This document shows, piece after piece, positions 17,872 through 27,233 of a stretch of 64,000 bases of DNA. How positions within the stretch are numbered: the stretch's first letter is position 1; the number at the start of each line of letters is the position of its first letter. The stretch is from Sphingobacterium puteale (GTDB taxonomy: Bacteria > Bacteroidota > Bacteroidia > Sphingobacteriales > Sphingobacteriaceae): positions 93,826 to 157,825 of the forward strand of contig NZ_RBWS01000019.1 of assembly GCF_003627955.1 (NCBI RefSeq). Direction: 5' to 3'. The notes below the pieces were generated by a model. The model searched no databases, had not been told where the DNA came from, and saw nothing but the letters and a program-made list of their open reading frames with translations. A program made the translations under genes and the position numbers.

Positions 17872-19209
17872 ATGAAAAGATATCGGAGAAAAATTTTAAA
17901 AATAGGAATGTTGTGCGTTGCATTCTTATTGTTTCTGTGTCCGGTGCAGGGACAAAAAATTAAGGAAACAATAGCCGGAAGCGGATGGGCAAAGAATACG
18001 GTCAACACAGCCGTATTTCGCAAAAATTCTTTAATCAGTAACCGTAAATATCAATATATAGCCTATTACGACAACGAGGAATATCTCGTGTTAGGTCGAC
18101 GTCTGCTATCAGGAAAGGTTTGGCAGCTGCGTCGAACAGGTTATACCGGCAATGCTAAAGATGCGCATAACGTGATTAGCATTATGGTAGATCAGGCTGG
18201 ATATCTTCACGTATGCTGGGATCAGCATAATGGTCGATTGAGATATGCCCGTTCCATCCATCCGAATAGCCTCGTGCTTGGTTACGAGCAGATTATGGTA
18301 GGTCAAAATGAAACACTGGTTACTTATCCCGAATTCTTAAAACTGCCCAATGGTCGACTATTATTTCTATATAGGGATGGTGGATCCGGCAATGGCAATC
18401 TCGTGGTGAATAGCTATGATATAAAACAGCAGCAGTGGAAACGTGTCCACAGTAACTTGATTGATGGGGAGGGAAAGAGAAATGCGTATTGGCAAAGTTA
18501 TGTCGATACTCGGGGTACGATACATCTCTCTTGGGTCTGGCGTGAAAGCCCGAATGTGGCGAGCAATCATGATATGGCTTATGCCTGTTCAAAAGATGGC
18601 GGATTAACATGGGAGCGAAGCAATGGGATAAGGTATGATCTACCGATGAAAGCGTCCACAGTAGAGTATGCTGCCCGGATTCCGCAGCAACACGAATTGA
18701 TTAATCAAACATCAATTGCTGCTGACGAGAAGGGGAATCCTTTTATTGCAAGCTATTGGCGTGCTCCTGAATCACAGATTCCGCAGTATAAAGTTATTTA
18801 TTTACAGGATGGCGAATGGAAGGTGCGATCTTTTGATTTTAGAAAAACCCCATTTAGCTTAAGTGGTGGTGGTACAAAGGAGATTCCTATTGCAAGACCG
18901 CAGCTATTGGTTCGGGGTAAGGATAAAAAGATTGCATTAACATTGATCTTTCGTGATCAGGAGAGGGGCAGCCGGCCTTCGATTTTGACGTTACAGGATA
19001 TGCAGCAAGCATCCCCGGAGATTACTGATCTTTGTCAAGAATCTGTAGAAGCATGGGAACCAACTTACGATACCGAGTTGTGGCGAAAGAAACGTAAAAT
19101 TGCGCTATTCGTACAAGCTACGGTACAGAAAGATGGTGAGGGATTAGCAGAAACGGGGCCAACAGCAGTAAAAGTGTTGGAATGGCGCGACAAAGGGAGA
19201 AGAAAATGA
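17872..19209 (+). CDS. BNR_4 propeller protein, candidate Rha-GlcA lyase (PL42-like)
   Basis: 445 residues; N-terminal hydrophobic signal (residues ~8-27, ending CPVQGQ). The rest is a BNR_4-type seven-bladed propeller: AYYDNEEYLVLGRR, DAHNVISIMVDQAGYLHVCW, DQHNGRLRYARS, TYPEFLKLPNGRLLFLYRDG, YWQSYVDTRGTIHLSW. This fold is shared by ulvan lyases PL24/PL25 and by L-rhamnose-alpha-1,4-D-glucuronate lyases (PL42). In those lyases two active-site histidines lie about 20 residues apart; here His99 (DAHN) and His119 (DQHN) are exactly 20 apart, with Tyr206 and Arg224 as candidates for the other catalytic residues. Such a lyase would expose an unsaturated glucuronate, the substrate of the GH105 enzyme in this operon. 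Assignment to PL42 rather than PL24/25 is inference; a non-catalytic sugar-binding propeller remains possible. Confidence 0.65.
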   Translation: MKRYRRKILKIGMLCVAFLLFLCPVQGQKIKETIAGSGWAKNTVNTAVFRKNSLISNRKYQYIAYYDNEEYLVLGRRLLSGKVWQLRRTGYTGNAKDAHNVISIMVDQAGYLHVCWDQHNGRLRYARSIHPNSLVLGYEQIMVGQNETLVTYPEFLKLPNGRLLFLYRDGGSGNGNLVVNSYDIKQQQWKRVHSNLIDGEGKRNAYWQSYVDTRGTIHLSWVWRESPNVASNHDMAYACSKDGGLTWERSNGIRYDLPMKASTVEYAARIPQQHELINQTSIAADEKGNPFIASYWRAPESQIPQYKVIYLQDGEWKVRSFDFRKTPFSLSGGGTKEIPIARPQLLVRGKDKKIALTLIFRDQERGSRPSILTLQDMQQASPEITDLCQESVEAWEPTYDTELWRKKRKIALFVQATVQKDGEGLAETGPTAVKVLEWRDKGRRK

Positions 19210-21233
19210 TAAAATTAAGCAACATGAAAATAAAACAGGACATACTTCGAATCCTGGGGGTTACCTGCGTTTATGTTGCTTTCGCAACAACCGCTCTAAG
19301 CCAGAATAGTTCAGTTTTCGAACTAAAAAATCCAGATTTTAACAAAAGTCCTTACACTGGACTGACGCGCCGACATTGGATGGATGCCGCATCCTATTTG
19401 TTGGAAGGAGCATTTTCTGTTGTTCAGGACTTAAATAGCCCCATGTTATTTCCCAAGCAACCCGGGCGTAGCTATCCTAGAGATGGCTTGCATAACGAAA
19501 CGGAACGATTGGAGGGGCTGTGCCGTACGCTTTTCATCGCAGTACCACTTTTAAAGAAAAATGCTGACTATGAGATTAGAGGTATTCGCGTAGCAGATTA
19601 TTATAGGCATCAATTGGAACTGCTATCGGATGAGACTTCTGAAAGCTATATTGCACCCCTCCCGGAAAAAGGAGGACCGAGTCAAAAGCTGGTCGAATTT
19701 GGAGGTTTGGCGGTTGCGCTAATGGCAGCTCCAGAAGTGTTGTGGGATCCTTTGCCGGAAAATATAAAAAACGCACTTGCACAGACCATGTTGAGTTATG
19801 GCAATGGACCAACGATACAGATGAATTGGCGCTTTTTCAATATCATGATCCTGAGCTTTTTTAAAAGTAGAGGTTATCTTGTTCGGGAAGAATACCTCAA
19901 GGATTTATTGGAAAAATGTCTTAAAGACTATCATGGTGATGGCTGGTACAATGATAGTCCTTACTATGATTACTATAGTATGTGGGCCTTTCAGCTTTAT
20001 GGAACGCTATGGGCAAATAACTATGGTTCGACAATGTATCCCGAACTTGCCGTTCAATTCAAATCAAACCTCCGTGATGTGGTGAAAAGTTACCCCTATT
20101 TGTTTAGCCGTAATGGCGAAATGATTATGTGGGGACGTAGTATTTCTTATCGTATGGGGGCTGCAGTGCCATTTCCATTATTAGGGCTATTGGATGATCC
20201 GTCCATTAATTATGGTTGGATGCGAAGAATTGCATCAGGTACCTTGTTACAGTTTTTAGAAAACCCGGATTTTCTTTCAGATGGTATTCCGAACCTGGGC
20301 TTTTATGGCGCTTTTGACCCTGCTGTACAGGAATATAGCTGTCGGGGAAGTGTATATTGGTTTGGAAAATTCTTTTTAGGTCTATTGGTTCCGGAAAACA
20401 GTAAATTTTGGACTGCTTCAGAAAATCAGGGTGCTTGGGATCATCAAATTCCAATTGCTAAGGTACTAAACACTTATGTAGAAGGTGCTGAAATGTTAAT
20501 CACTGATTATGATAGGATAGGTGCTTCCGAAATTCGATCTTGGAATACAAGTAAGATCGTAGGCTATTATCAAGGAACAGAAAATTACAATAAACTCTCC
20601 TATAACAGTGCATTTCCTTGGCAGGCAGACGGAAAGAACGGAGAAATTTCAATGAATTATGCATTTCAAACCCCGTCAGAGAAGTGGGAATCACTTCGTA
20701 TTTATCAATTTAAAGGATACGAGCAAGGGGTCTATCGTCGTATGGCGACCTTAGCTTCGGATACGACTATACATATAGCCTTATCGGAGCGGGCAATAAC
20801 GAATGGAATTCTGAGGTGTGATCAATTACTTTCCGATAAGCCTTTGGCCTTTCGGTTGGGGCATTATGCCCTTCCAAAATGGAAGGATCGTCCTATTCAT
20901 TCACAAAAAATCGAGTATAAAGGGCAGGAGGCGATGATTTTAGATAATGGGGAATACCAATTGGCTATGGTAGGGCTCATGGGCTGGGAGGGAATAGAAA
21001 ATATCAGTTGTCATGGGCTTCATCCGGTAAGGGACGAGAGTTCCGTATTGAATTGTTTTGTACGAGGGGCAAAAACGCGAGCAAAATGGTACGTCACATT
21101 GCAACTGTGGAAGAAATCGGGGGAAAAATGGACAAATGAAGAACTTTTCCCGCAGTTGAAGGCAACGGTTAAGAAAGTTGAGATTCGTTGGCGTAATGGG
21201 GAGAAACAAACGTTTCATACCGTGATGCCATAA
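19206..21233 (+). CDS. DUF2264 protein, long form (GH154-like)
   Basis: 675 residues from the ATG at 19206, which overlaps the stop of the preceding gene as ATGA and has gggagaagaa just ahead; an in-frame ATG at 19182 would lie inside the previous gene. Signal sequence near residues 10-33 (FATTALSQ). DUF2264 motifs: GLTRRHWMDAASYLLEGAF, RDGLHNETERLEGLCRTLF, GNGPTIQMNWRFFNIMILSF, YYDYYSMWAFQLYGTLW, FSRNGEMIMWGRSISYRMGA. The C-terminal ~250 residues are beta-rich, giving the two-domain layout of full-length members. Probably a periplasmic or surface exo-glycosidase on uronic-acid substrates, a second specificity beside the short paralog at 16583; the two align only through the helical domain. 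Confidence 0.78.
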   Translation: MIKLSNMKIKQDILRILGVTCVYVAFATTALSQNSSVFELKNPDFNKSPYTGLTRRHWMDAASYLLEGAFSVVQDLNSPMLFPKQPGRSYPRDGLHNETERLEGLCRTLFIAVPLLKKNADYEIRGIRVADYYRHQLELLSDETSESYIAPLPEKGGPSQKLVEFGGLAVALMAAPEVLWDPLPENIKNALAQTMLSYGNGPTIQMNWRFFNIMILSFFKSRGYLVREEYLKDLLEKCLKDYHGDGWYNDSPYYDYYSMWAFQLYGTLWANNYGSTMYPELAVQFKSNLRDVVKSYPYLFSRNGEMIMWGRSISYRMGAAVPFPLLGLLDDPSINYGWMRRIASGTLLQFLENPDFLSDGIPNLGFYGAFDPAVQEYSCRGSVYWFGKFFLGLLVPENSKFWTASENQGAWDHQIPIAKVLNTYVEGAEMLITDYDRIGASEIRSWNTSKIVGYYQGTENYNKLSYNSAFPWQADGKNGEISMNYAFQTPSEKWESLRIYQFKGYEQGVYRRMATLASDTTIHIALSERAITNGILRCDQLLSDKPLAFRLGHYALPKWKDRPIHSQKIEYKGQEAMILDNGEYQLAMVGLMGWEGIENISCHGLHPVRDESSVLNCFVRGAKTRAKWYVTLQLWKKSGEKWTNEELFPQLKATVKKVEIRWRNGEKQTFHTVMP

Positions 21234-21254
21234 ACATTGCATTGATTTCGGTGA

Positions 21255-21280
21255 GGGGCTGTCCACTTTTGGGCAGCCCC
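21255..21280 (+). terminator. Terminator of the PUL1 enzyme operon
   Basis: Stem ggggctgtcc / gggcagcccc (one wobble pair), 6-base loop, followed by tttattattt. It ends the operon 15454-21233 and separates it from susC. Confidence 0.9.
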
Positions 21281-21414
21281 TTTATTATTTCAGATTAAAG
21301 GTATTCTGATGGCGTGCCTTTTCAATTGGTCGCGGCTCCTAGGTTTGGCTGCTTCGGCTATAATAAGGCATTAAGTTCGGTACATAACTGTTCGATAACG
21401 GATTTTTTGGCATT

Positions 21415-21456
21415 TTGAAGCGAATTTCAACTCAATTGAACTAAAATCGAACACCC
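21415..21456 (+). promoter_or_regulatory. Candidate HTCS operator at PUL1 susC (21-bp direct repeat)
   Basis: Two half-sites start at 21415 (ttgaagcgaatttcaactc) and 21436 (ttgaactaaaatcgaacac), 21 bases apart, sharing TTGAAnnnAAnTnnAAC. The AAC of the downstream half-site lies 24 bases ahead of the -7 element at 21474, the same offset as in the PUL2 operators. Likely site for the HTCS encoded at 11011-15072 (inference). Confidence 0.55.
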
Positions 21457-21473
21457 CAATCTCGCTTCAAAGC

Positions 21474-21481
21474 TACTTTTG
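21474..21481 (+). promoter_or_regulatory. Candidate -7 element of PUL1 susC
   Basis: tacttttg matches TAnnTTTG; no good -33 TTG, as expected for an activator-dependent promoter. It implies a leader of about 210 bases. The rest of 21281-21695 holds no gene. Confidence 0.6.
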
Positions 21482-21695
21482 TCTTAAATCCAATCCATTG
21501 TTGGGCGAAATTATTCACTTGTTTCTTTAGAAAATTTGCGCGCTATTTTCGTGAGGAATCGAGAACACCAATTATAAACAAGAGTCTATGAATTCAAATT
21601 GAGAAGAGTATCCATCGGACATTCTGGCATTGCTAGGTTGATTCCAGAAGCACTTAGAAAATTACAAACTAACCAAATCAATTATTAAATAAATC

Positions 21696-24600
21696 ATGTT
21701 AAATCATTACTATAACAGATGTTCAAAAAAAGGTCTTTTGTTGAATAGTCTTTTTTTGATTGCCATGTCCAGTTATGGGCAGAGTGCAAATGTCAAGGGG
21801 GTTATTAAAGATAGCTCTGGGAAGGGAATTGCAGGTGTTACCATTAGGGTGAAAGGGGAGGCGGAAACAGTTCAAACCAATACTCAGGGAAATTTTTCCA
21901 TTCAGGTATCTCCTGGCAGCACTTTAATTATCACATCCGTTGGCTTTCAGGAGAAGCAAATTACAGTAGGGCAACAAGCCAATTTAGACATTGCACTTGT
22001 GCCAGCTGAAAATGTCTTGGAAGAGCTTGTTGTGGTGGGCTATGGTAGTCAGAAGCGATCGGATATAACCGGTTCGGTTGCTTCAGTTCCCAAGGACCGA
22101 CTTTCGAAGATCCCTGTGAATAATGTGATGCAAGCAATTCAGGGTGCCGTGTCCAATGTGACGGTTTCTCAAGCATCATCGATTCCGGGCGATGCACCGT
22201 CGGTGCAGGTAAGAGGGAGAAACTCAATCAGCGCGACCACGGAGCCCTTTGTTGTTGTGGATGGAATTCCACTGACAAAAACAGATGGTTCTATCAATGA
22301 TATCAATCCCAATGATATTGAATCAGTCGAAATACTTAAAGATCCTTCCGCAGTGGCTATCTATGGTGTAAATGGCTCGAACGGTGTTATATTGATTACA
22401 ACAAAGAGAGGAACAACAGGTAAACCGTCAATTCGTTACAGTGGCTATGGCGGTATAGAGAATGTAGCGCATATTCTTGAACCGGTATCTGGCGAAGAAC
22501 TGTTAAAACGTTATGCGGAATATGCACGGATTACCAACACAAGTTTATACAATGGCGGTCCCGTGCGTAATCAATACGAATACGACAATTATAAAAATGG
22601 TGTAACGACAGATTGGCTGGATGCGGTGATGCAGACGGGCGTTATACAAAATCACAACGTAAGTCTGTCCGGTGGAAGTGAAAATGCCAAGTATTTTGTG
22701 TCGGGCGATTATTTAAATGAAAAAGGCGTCTTGCTGGGGTACAATTACAATCGTTACTCCTTCCGGACGAATACCGATTTCAAGGCTACCAAATACCTAT
22801 CTGTGGGTACGTCTTCATTTATTGTTGCACACAATAGAGATGGCGGCCGGGCTAATCTGTTGCAAGCCGCGGCAATGAGTCCCTATGCTAGAATGTATAA
22901 CGAAGATGGTTCTTTGACCCAATATCCGATGTACTCAGAACAATTATGGTCCAATCCTTTACTGCCGACGACCTTAGATCCACAACGCCGACAATTTAAT
23001 ATCTCACTGAATGGCTATGCCGAGCTAAATTTTGGTGAATTATATAAGCCATTAGCTGGACTGAAATATAAATTGAATGCGGGTTATTCTTTTGTACCGG
23101 TCAGGAACAATGAATATGAAGGCGAATCGGTCTATAATTTTGCTGGTCTCGGACGTATGACCAATAATGAAACACAGACCTATACATTAGAGAATATATT
23201 GACTTATGCCAAAGACTTTGGTAAGCACCATATTGACTTCACGGGGTTATATGCGGCGAAAAGCAAATATTGGCAACAGGCGATTGCGACGGGCGAAGTA
23301 TTTCCCAATGATGCACTTGGTTGGGGTAATTTAGGGGCGGCATCCACCCAAAAGGTTTCTTCGACGGCAGATTTATACCGTACCATCTCACAAATGGGCC
23401 GCTTAAATTATGCTTATGATAGCCGCTATATGTTGACCCTGACCGTTCGTCGGGATGGTGCATCTGTTTTCGGTAGAAACAATAAATATGGTGCTTTTCC
23501 ATCGGCAGCTGCAGCTTGGAATATCCATAATGAATCCTTTATGCAGAATACCAAGCATATTTTCAGCAGTTTAAAATGGCGGGTTTCTTATGGTCTTTCT
23601 GGAAATGAAGCTATTCCTGTTTATCGCACTCAATTTTTAATGGACTCAAACCCCATGGCAATGAATGGCCTGTCGAATACTGCCTTAACTATTAGAACCT
23701 TGATGGGCAATTATGATTTGCAATGGGAAAAAACAAAGGGTCTCAATACCGGTGTTGACTTTGGACTATTGAATAATCGGATTTCCGGTAGTATAGATAT
23801 GTACAAATCCAGTACCTATGATCTGCTCCTGACCCAGGGATTACCTAAGCTAACAGGTTTTGCGACAGTGTATTCGAATATTGGTAAAATTGAGAATAAG
23901 GGTATCGACTTGACCTTAAATACCAAAAATATTGTTAAGGACAATTTTAACTGGTCCAGTACGCTGGTCTTCTCCCGTAATAAAAATAAGATCACTGAAG
24001 TATATGGCAACGGTAAAGACGACCTGGGCAATAGGTGGTTTATAGGCCAACCTCTAGGGGTCATCTATGATTATACCAAGGTAGGTATCTGGCAGGAAGA
24101 TGAGATTGCGTCTGGAGCGAACAAGGGTTGGGATGATGCTGCGCAAGCGGGCGATCTTAAATTGGCAGATCTAAATGCTGATGGTAAAATTGATGATGGC
24201 GATCGATCTGTTCTCGGACAGACTGCGCCAAAATGGACCGCAGGTCTGACCAATACATTTAGCTACAAAGCATTTACACTCAATGTTTTTATTAATACAG
24301 TCCAAGGTGCATTGCGTAATAATCCACAAATCGGCGGTGCTTCGGACGAGATGGGGCGTCGCAGCACACCTGCAGCACTGGGATATTGGACACCAGAAAA
24401 TAAAAGTAACGAATGGCGCTCTTTGGGTAACCACTCCAATATCCATGGCTACGGCTTCCCATCAAATGCAAGTTTCACTCGTTTGAAAGATATAACCTTA
24501 AGTTACACCATGCCACAACAGCTTGTTGAAAAAATAGGAGTCCAAGGCTTAACTATTTATGCAAGTGGTCGCAATTTGTATACATGGACCAATTGGTTGG

Positions 24601-24704
24601 GCTGGGATCCTGAAGCAAGGGATATTACACGCGGATCCACAAATGACGCAATAAACTACCCAATGGTGAGGACGTATGTTTTGGGGATTAACCTTAGCTT
24701 TTAA
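21696..24704 (+). CDS. SusC-like TonB-dependent glycan importer (PUL1)
   Basis: 1002 residues. Signal peptide (to AMSSYGQ, ~residue 29), carboxypeptidase-D-like beta-sandwich (ANVKGVIKDSSGKGIAGVTI), TonB-interaction/plug start ELVVVGYGSQKRSDITGSVA near residue 110, plug with RGRNSISATTEPFVVVDGIP and ESVEILKDPSAVAIYG, then the 22-strand barrel with the SusC-typical LNADGKIDDGDRSVLGQ near residue 827 and C-terminal VLGINLSF. It imports oligosaccharides across the outer membrane with the SusD lipoprotein encoded next. It has no STN domain, consistent with control by the HTCS rather than by an anti-sigma factor. The leader of ~210 bases has no other visible gene. Confidence 0.95.
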   Translation: MLNHYYNRCSKKGLLLNSLFLIAMSSYGQSANVKGVIKDSSGKGIAGVTIRVKGEAETVQTNTQGNFSIQVSPGSTLIITSVGFQEKQITVGQQANLDIALVPAENVLEELVVVGYGSQKRSDITGSVASVPKDRLSKIPVNNVMQAIQGAVSNVTVSQASSIPGDAPSVQVRGRNSISATTEPFVVVDGIPLTKTDGSINDINPNDIESVEILKDPSAVAIYGVNGSNGVILITTKRGTTGKPSIRYSGYGGIENVAHILEPVSGEELLKRYAEYARITNTSLYNGGPVRNQYEYDNYKNGVTTDWLDAVMQTGVIQNHNVSLSGGSENAKYFVSGDYLNEKGVLLGYNYNRYSFRTNTDFKATKYLSVGTSSFIVAHNRDGGRANLLQAAAMSPYARMYNEDGSLTQYPMYSEQLWSNPLLPTTLDPQRRQFNISLNGYAELNFGELYKPLAGLKYKLNAGYSFVPVRNNEYEGESVYNFAGLGRMTNNETQTYTLENILTYAKDFGKHHIDFTGLYAAKSKYWQQAIATGEVFPNDALGWGNLGAASTQKVSSTADLYRTISQMGRLNYAYDSRYMLTLTVRRDGASVFGRNNKYGAFPSAAAAWNIHNESFMQNTKHIFSSLKWRVSYGLSGNEAIPVYRTQFLMDSNPMAMNGLSNTALTIRTLMGNYDLQWEKTKGLNTGVDFGLLNNRISGSIDMYKSSTYDLLLTQGLPKLTGFATVYSNIGKIENKGIDLTLNTKNIVKDNFNWSSTLVFSRNKNKITEVYGNGKDDLGNRWFIGQPLGVIYDYTKVGIWQEDEIASGANKGWDDAAQAGDLKLADLNADGKIDDGDRSVLGQTAPKWTAGLTNTFSYKAFTLNVFINTVQGALRNNPQIGGASDEMGRRSTPAALGYWTPENKSNEWRSLGNHSNIHGYGFPSNASFTRLKDITLSYTMPQQLVEKIGVQGLTIYASGRNLYTWTNWLGWDPEARDITRGSTNDAINYPMVRTYVLGINLSF

Positions 24705-24741
24705 CGCTCACCCATCATTTTTCAAAATCAATTACATACAC

Positions 24742-26454
24742 ATGAAAAAGACGATAAACAATTATACCACCTTATTCTCCATGTTGGCTTTGTTATCCGT
24801 AGGAGCAAGCTCTTGTGGTAAAGGTTATTTGGACGAAAAACCTTATTCAAGTTACGATGCAACAAATGTTGATCCGACAACAGTTGAAAACAGGCTGTTG
24901 GGCTTACATTACAATTTCGCTCAGCTTTGGGGTTACAGTGGCCGGCAAGGGTTTCTTTCCTGTTGGCAGATTGGGACGGATATTACGAGTGCTGGATCGA
25001 CCGAGGGTGTCGAAAATCCTTTTTACCAATATGCCGATTTGAATTCAGAAAATGGAGGCGTAAGTTTTTTATGGGAAAAATGTTATGCATTTATTAATAA
25101 TGCCAATCTTGTTATTGACGGCGTGGGGGATAGCAACGCAAAAGCGTCTGCCGAAGCACGATTTTTTCGCGCATATGCCTATAATATGCTGGTTACATTG
25201 TGGGGAGATGTACCTCTGTTGACCAGTTCAATTAAGGTGCCTACATTTAATTATACACGAAACGCTGTTGCTGAAATCGACAAGGTTATCGCTGATGATT
25301 TGAATTATGCCGTTAAAGAGCTCCCCGATCTTGCTACAGCGAGCACACCTAGCCGAATCAATAAGGATATGGCGAGACAGCTCGCTGCAGAGGCTTTTTT
25401 ACGTATTGGTATGCGTGACGCAAGCTATTTCGCACAAGCTGAAACGATGGCAACCGCTATTATCAATGGAGGTAACTATAAGTTGATTGAGGCACGTTAT
25501 GGAAAATACCTGGCCGAAGGTGGTGATTACTTTAGGGATATGTTTCGTCAGGGAAACATGCGCCGTAGACAGGGGAATACCGAAGCCATCTGGACTTTTG
25601 AGTTGGAGTATAACCGAGAGGTCAATGGCGGTACGATTGACAACCCACAACAACGTCGGGTATGGCAGCCTGCTTACCACAAATGGGATGGTATGGTCAA
25701 TGCCGATTCGCTGGGCGGAAGAGGAAATGGCCGTTTAAGGTTAAGTAATTTTATGAAGTATACGGTATGGAAAGGGCTAAAAGGCGATATCCGCAATAGC
25801 AATTTTAATATACGGAGGACAACCAACTATAATCGTCCAAATTTCAGTACAGAAATTGGTATCGACGCGGATGGATATCGCGTAGCAAAAGGTACAGGAT
25901 CTAAAAATATCATTATCAAAACAGGGGATAAGGTAGTCCCTTTCCGTACCGATAGTTTGGAAGTCTGGTATCCATTTCCAACAAAATGGGGCGGTTATGA
26001 TCCACTGGATGATTTTGGTTATGCCCTGGTAAAAGATTGGCCTGTTATGAGATTCGGAGAAACTTATTTGTTGCGTGCAGAAGCTCGATTGCGGCAGGGC
26101 AATACAGTTGGTGCTGCCGAGGATATCAATAAACTACGGGATCGTTCATTTAAAGTGGCGCGTGCAGAGTCGGGCAATAATCAATTAGGAAAAGTGGCGG
26201 CAAGTGAGTTAACGATTGATTTTATCCTAGATGAACGCGCCCGCGAGCTGATAGCAGAAGAAAACCGTCGAATGACTTTAGTCAGAATGAATAAGCTTAA
26301 AGAACGGATTTTACGCAATGGGGACACGGGTCCTGCAAATAAGATAACGGCTGGTTTTCAGGATTATAATGTTTTACTGCCTATTCCATTAAGTGAGATT
26401 CAACTGAATAATAAAGACGGCGACAATCTAAAGCAAAATCTGGGGTATAAATAA
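24742..26454 (+). CDS. SusD-like surface glycan-binding lipoprotein (PUL1)
   Basis: 570 residues from the ATG at 24742, 37 bases after susC; an in-frame ATG at 24676 would overlap susC and hide the signal. Lipoprotein signal with acylated Cys25 in LSVGASSCGKG. RagB/SusD features: N-terminal FAQLWGYSGRQGF..., the helical repeat AEARFFRAYAYNMLVTLWGD at residues ~135-155, and the C-terminal block LLRAEARLRQGNTVGAAEDI, DFILDERARELIAEENRRMT ending QNLGYK. It caps the SusC barrel at the cell surface and delivers glycan. A 46-base palindrome follows the gene. Confidence 0.95.
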   Translation: MKKTINNYTTLFSMLALLSVGASSCGKGYLDEKPYSSYDATNVDPTTVENRLLGLHYNFAQLWGYSGRQGFLSCWQIGTDITSAGSTEGVENPFYQYADLNSENGGVSFLWEKCYAFINNANLVIDGVGDSNAKASAEARFFRAYAYNMLVTLWGDVPLLTSSIKVPTFNYTRNAVAEIDKVIADDLNYAVKELPDLATASTPSRINKDMARQLAAEAFLRIGMRDASYFAQAETMATAIINGGNYKLIEARYGKYLAEGGDYFRDMFRQGNMRRRQGNTEAIWTFELEYNREVNGGTIDNPQQRRVWQPAYHKWDGMVNADSLGGRGNGRLRLSNFMKYTVWKGLKGDIRNSNFNIRRTTNYNRPNFSTEIGIDADGYRVAKGTGSKNIIIKTGDKVVPFRTDSLEVWYPFPTKWGGYDPLDDFGYALVKDWPVMRFGETYLLRAEARLRQGNTVGAAEDINKLRDRSFKVARAESGNNQLGKVAASELTIDFILDERARELIAEENRRMTLVRMNKLKERILRNGDTGPANKITAGFQDYNVLLPIPLSEIQLNNKDGDNLKQNLGYK

Positions 26455-26488
26455 TCTTCATCAGGATATTGTTTGGTCAATATGATCC

Positions 26489-26534
26489 GATTTTTTACAA
26501 ATAGGCTTAAGGATAAGCTTATTTGTAAAAAATC
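26489..26534. terminator. 46-base palindrome after susD (PUL1)
   Basis: Arms 26489-26508 (gattttttacaaataggctt) and 26515-26534 pair over 20 bases with one mismatch; loop of 6. The T-run and A-run are inside the arms, giving a bidirectional terminator-like structure. Confidence 0.65.
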
Positions 26535-26633
26535 GCTCTTCCAGATCCGTTTGGGCGAAGGACTTTGGCCGCGTTTTGGACCTTGGGTATGTCTGGAGAG
26601 TGGTCTTCCAATGTTGAAATGGATATTGGCGAA

Positions 26634-26793
26634 CTAAACTGTGGTATGCACCGATATTCTCGAAGAGCCTGCCGATTATATGGTAGCCAAAGCGATCCTG
26701 AAGTTTGAAGACTTTACCAAGACTAAGCTAGTGACTTTGGTTCGCGAAGGTAACGACTTGAAAGTAACTAGTTTGGTCAATTCGTATAAATAA
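26634..26793 (+). pseudogene. NTF2-like family copy 4, C-terminal fragment
   Basis: Remnant of the family seen at 2767, 5414 and 10373. It begins with a scrap reading LNCGM, then after a frameshift reads TDILEEPADYMVAKAILKFE and DFTKTKLVTLVREGNDLKV, ending LVNSYK with TAA at 26791-26793. The N-terminal two-thirds are gone. The conserved 3' hairpin follows at 26828. Confidence 0.8.
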
Positions 26794-26827
26794 GCGCATC
26801 TCAAAATAAATATATAAATGTTGTTGC

Positions 26828-26847
26828 GCCACGTCTTAGGATGTGGC
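26828..26847 (+). terminator. Terminator of NTF2-like copy 4
   Basis: gccacgt (26828-26834) / atgtggc (26841-26847) with one wobble pair, then tttttta. Same element as at 5782 and 10792. A second imperfect hairpin (aggggctgat/atcagaccct, 26862-26885) follows. Confidence 0.75.
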
Positions 26848-26885
26848 TTTTTTACGTCAAAAGGGGCTGATTCTCATCAGACCCT

Positions 26886-27233
26886 TTCTCTTAGCGTTTT
26901 TTTGTACAGTAACTTTTATGTTTCTTATCGTTTCCTCTTTTTTGTTTCGGCATCCAATGTTTTTAAAGACAATTGGATTTTCACTGTACGGCGCCAATTT
27001 TTATGTTGATCCTTTCTCTCGAAAGGTAGCTTGTAGCCGTTTTGTATAATAAGAACAATAGCCGATTTGAAATAGTTTTATTGGACTGATTTTTTTTGAA
27101 AAAGCTCCAGCGCTAAGGTCTATTGTGCTATAGTTTGAAATTAAACAGAAAGCAAATATTATCCTGTGCAAAGATCAAAGCGCTCAGAAAAGCTTTATCA
27201 CAAATGAAGAAAGACATCGACATCCAATTTTTT
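26886..27233. other. Gene-free stretch ahead of the PUL2 enzyme operon
   Basis: About 350 AT-rich bases. Short open frames here lack any recognisable protein character and I call none. A segment near 27112-27140 (ctaaggtctattgtgctata) weakly resembles the promoter region at 10167-10200 of NTF2-like copy 3. Confidence 0.4.

Noticed and set aside
26818..27049. Two overlapping plus-strand open frames of 63-68 codons after NTF2-like copy 4.
   Set aside because: They start inside the terminator hairpin, are Phe/Ser-rich, differ only by frame and show no family or signal of translation.
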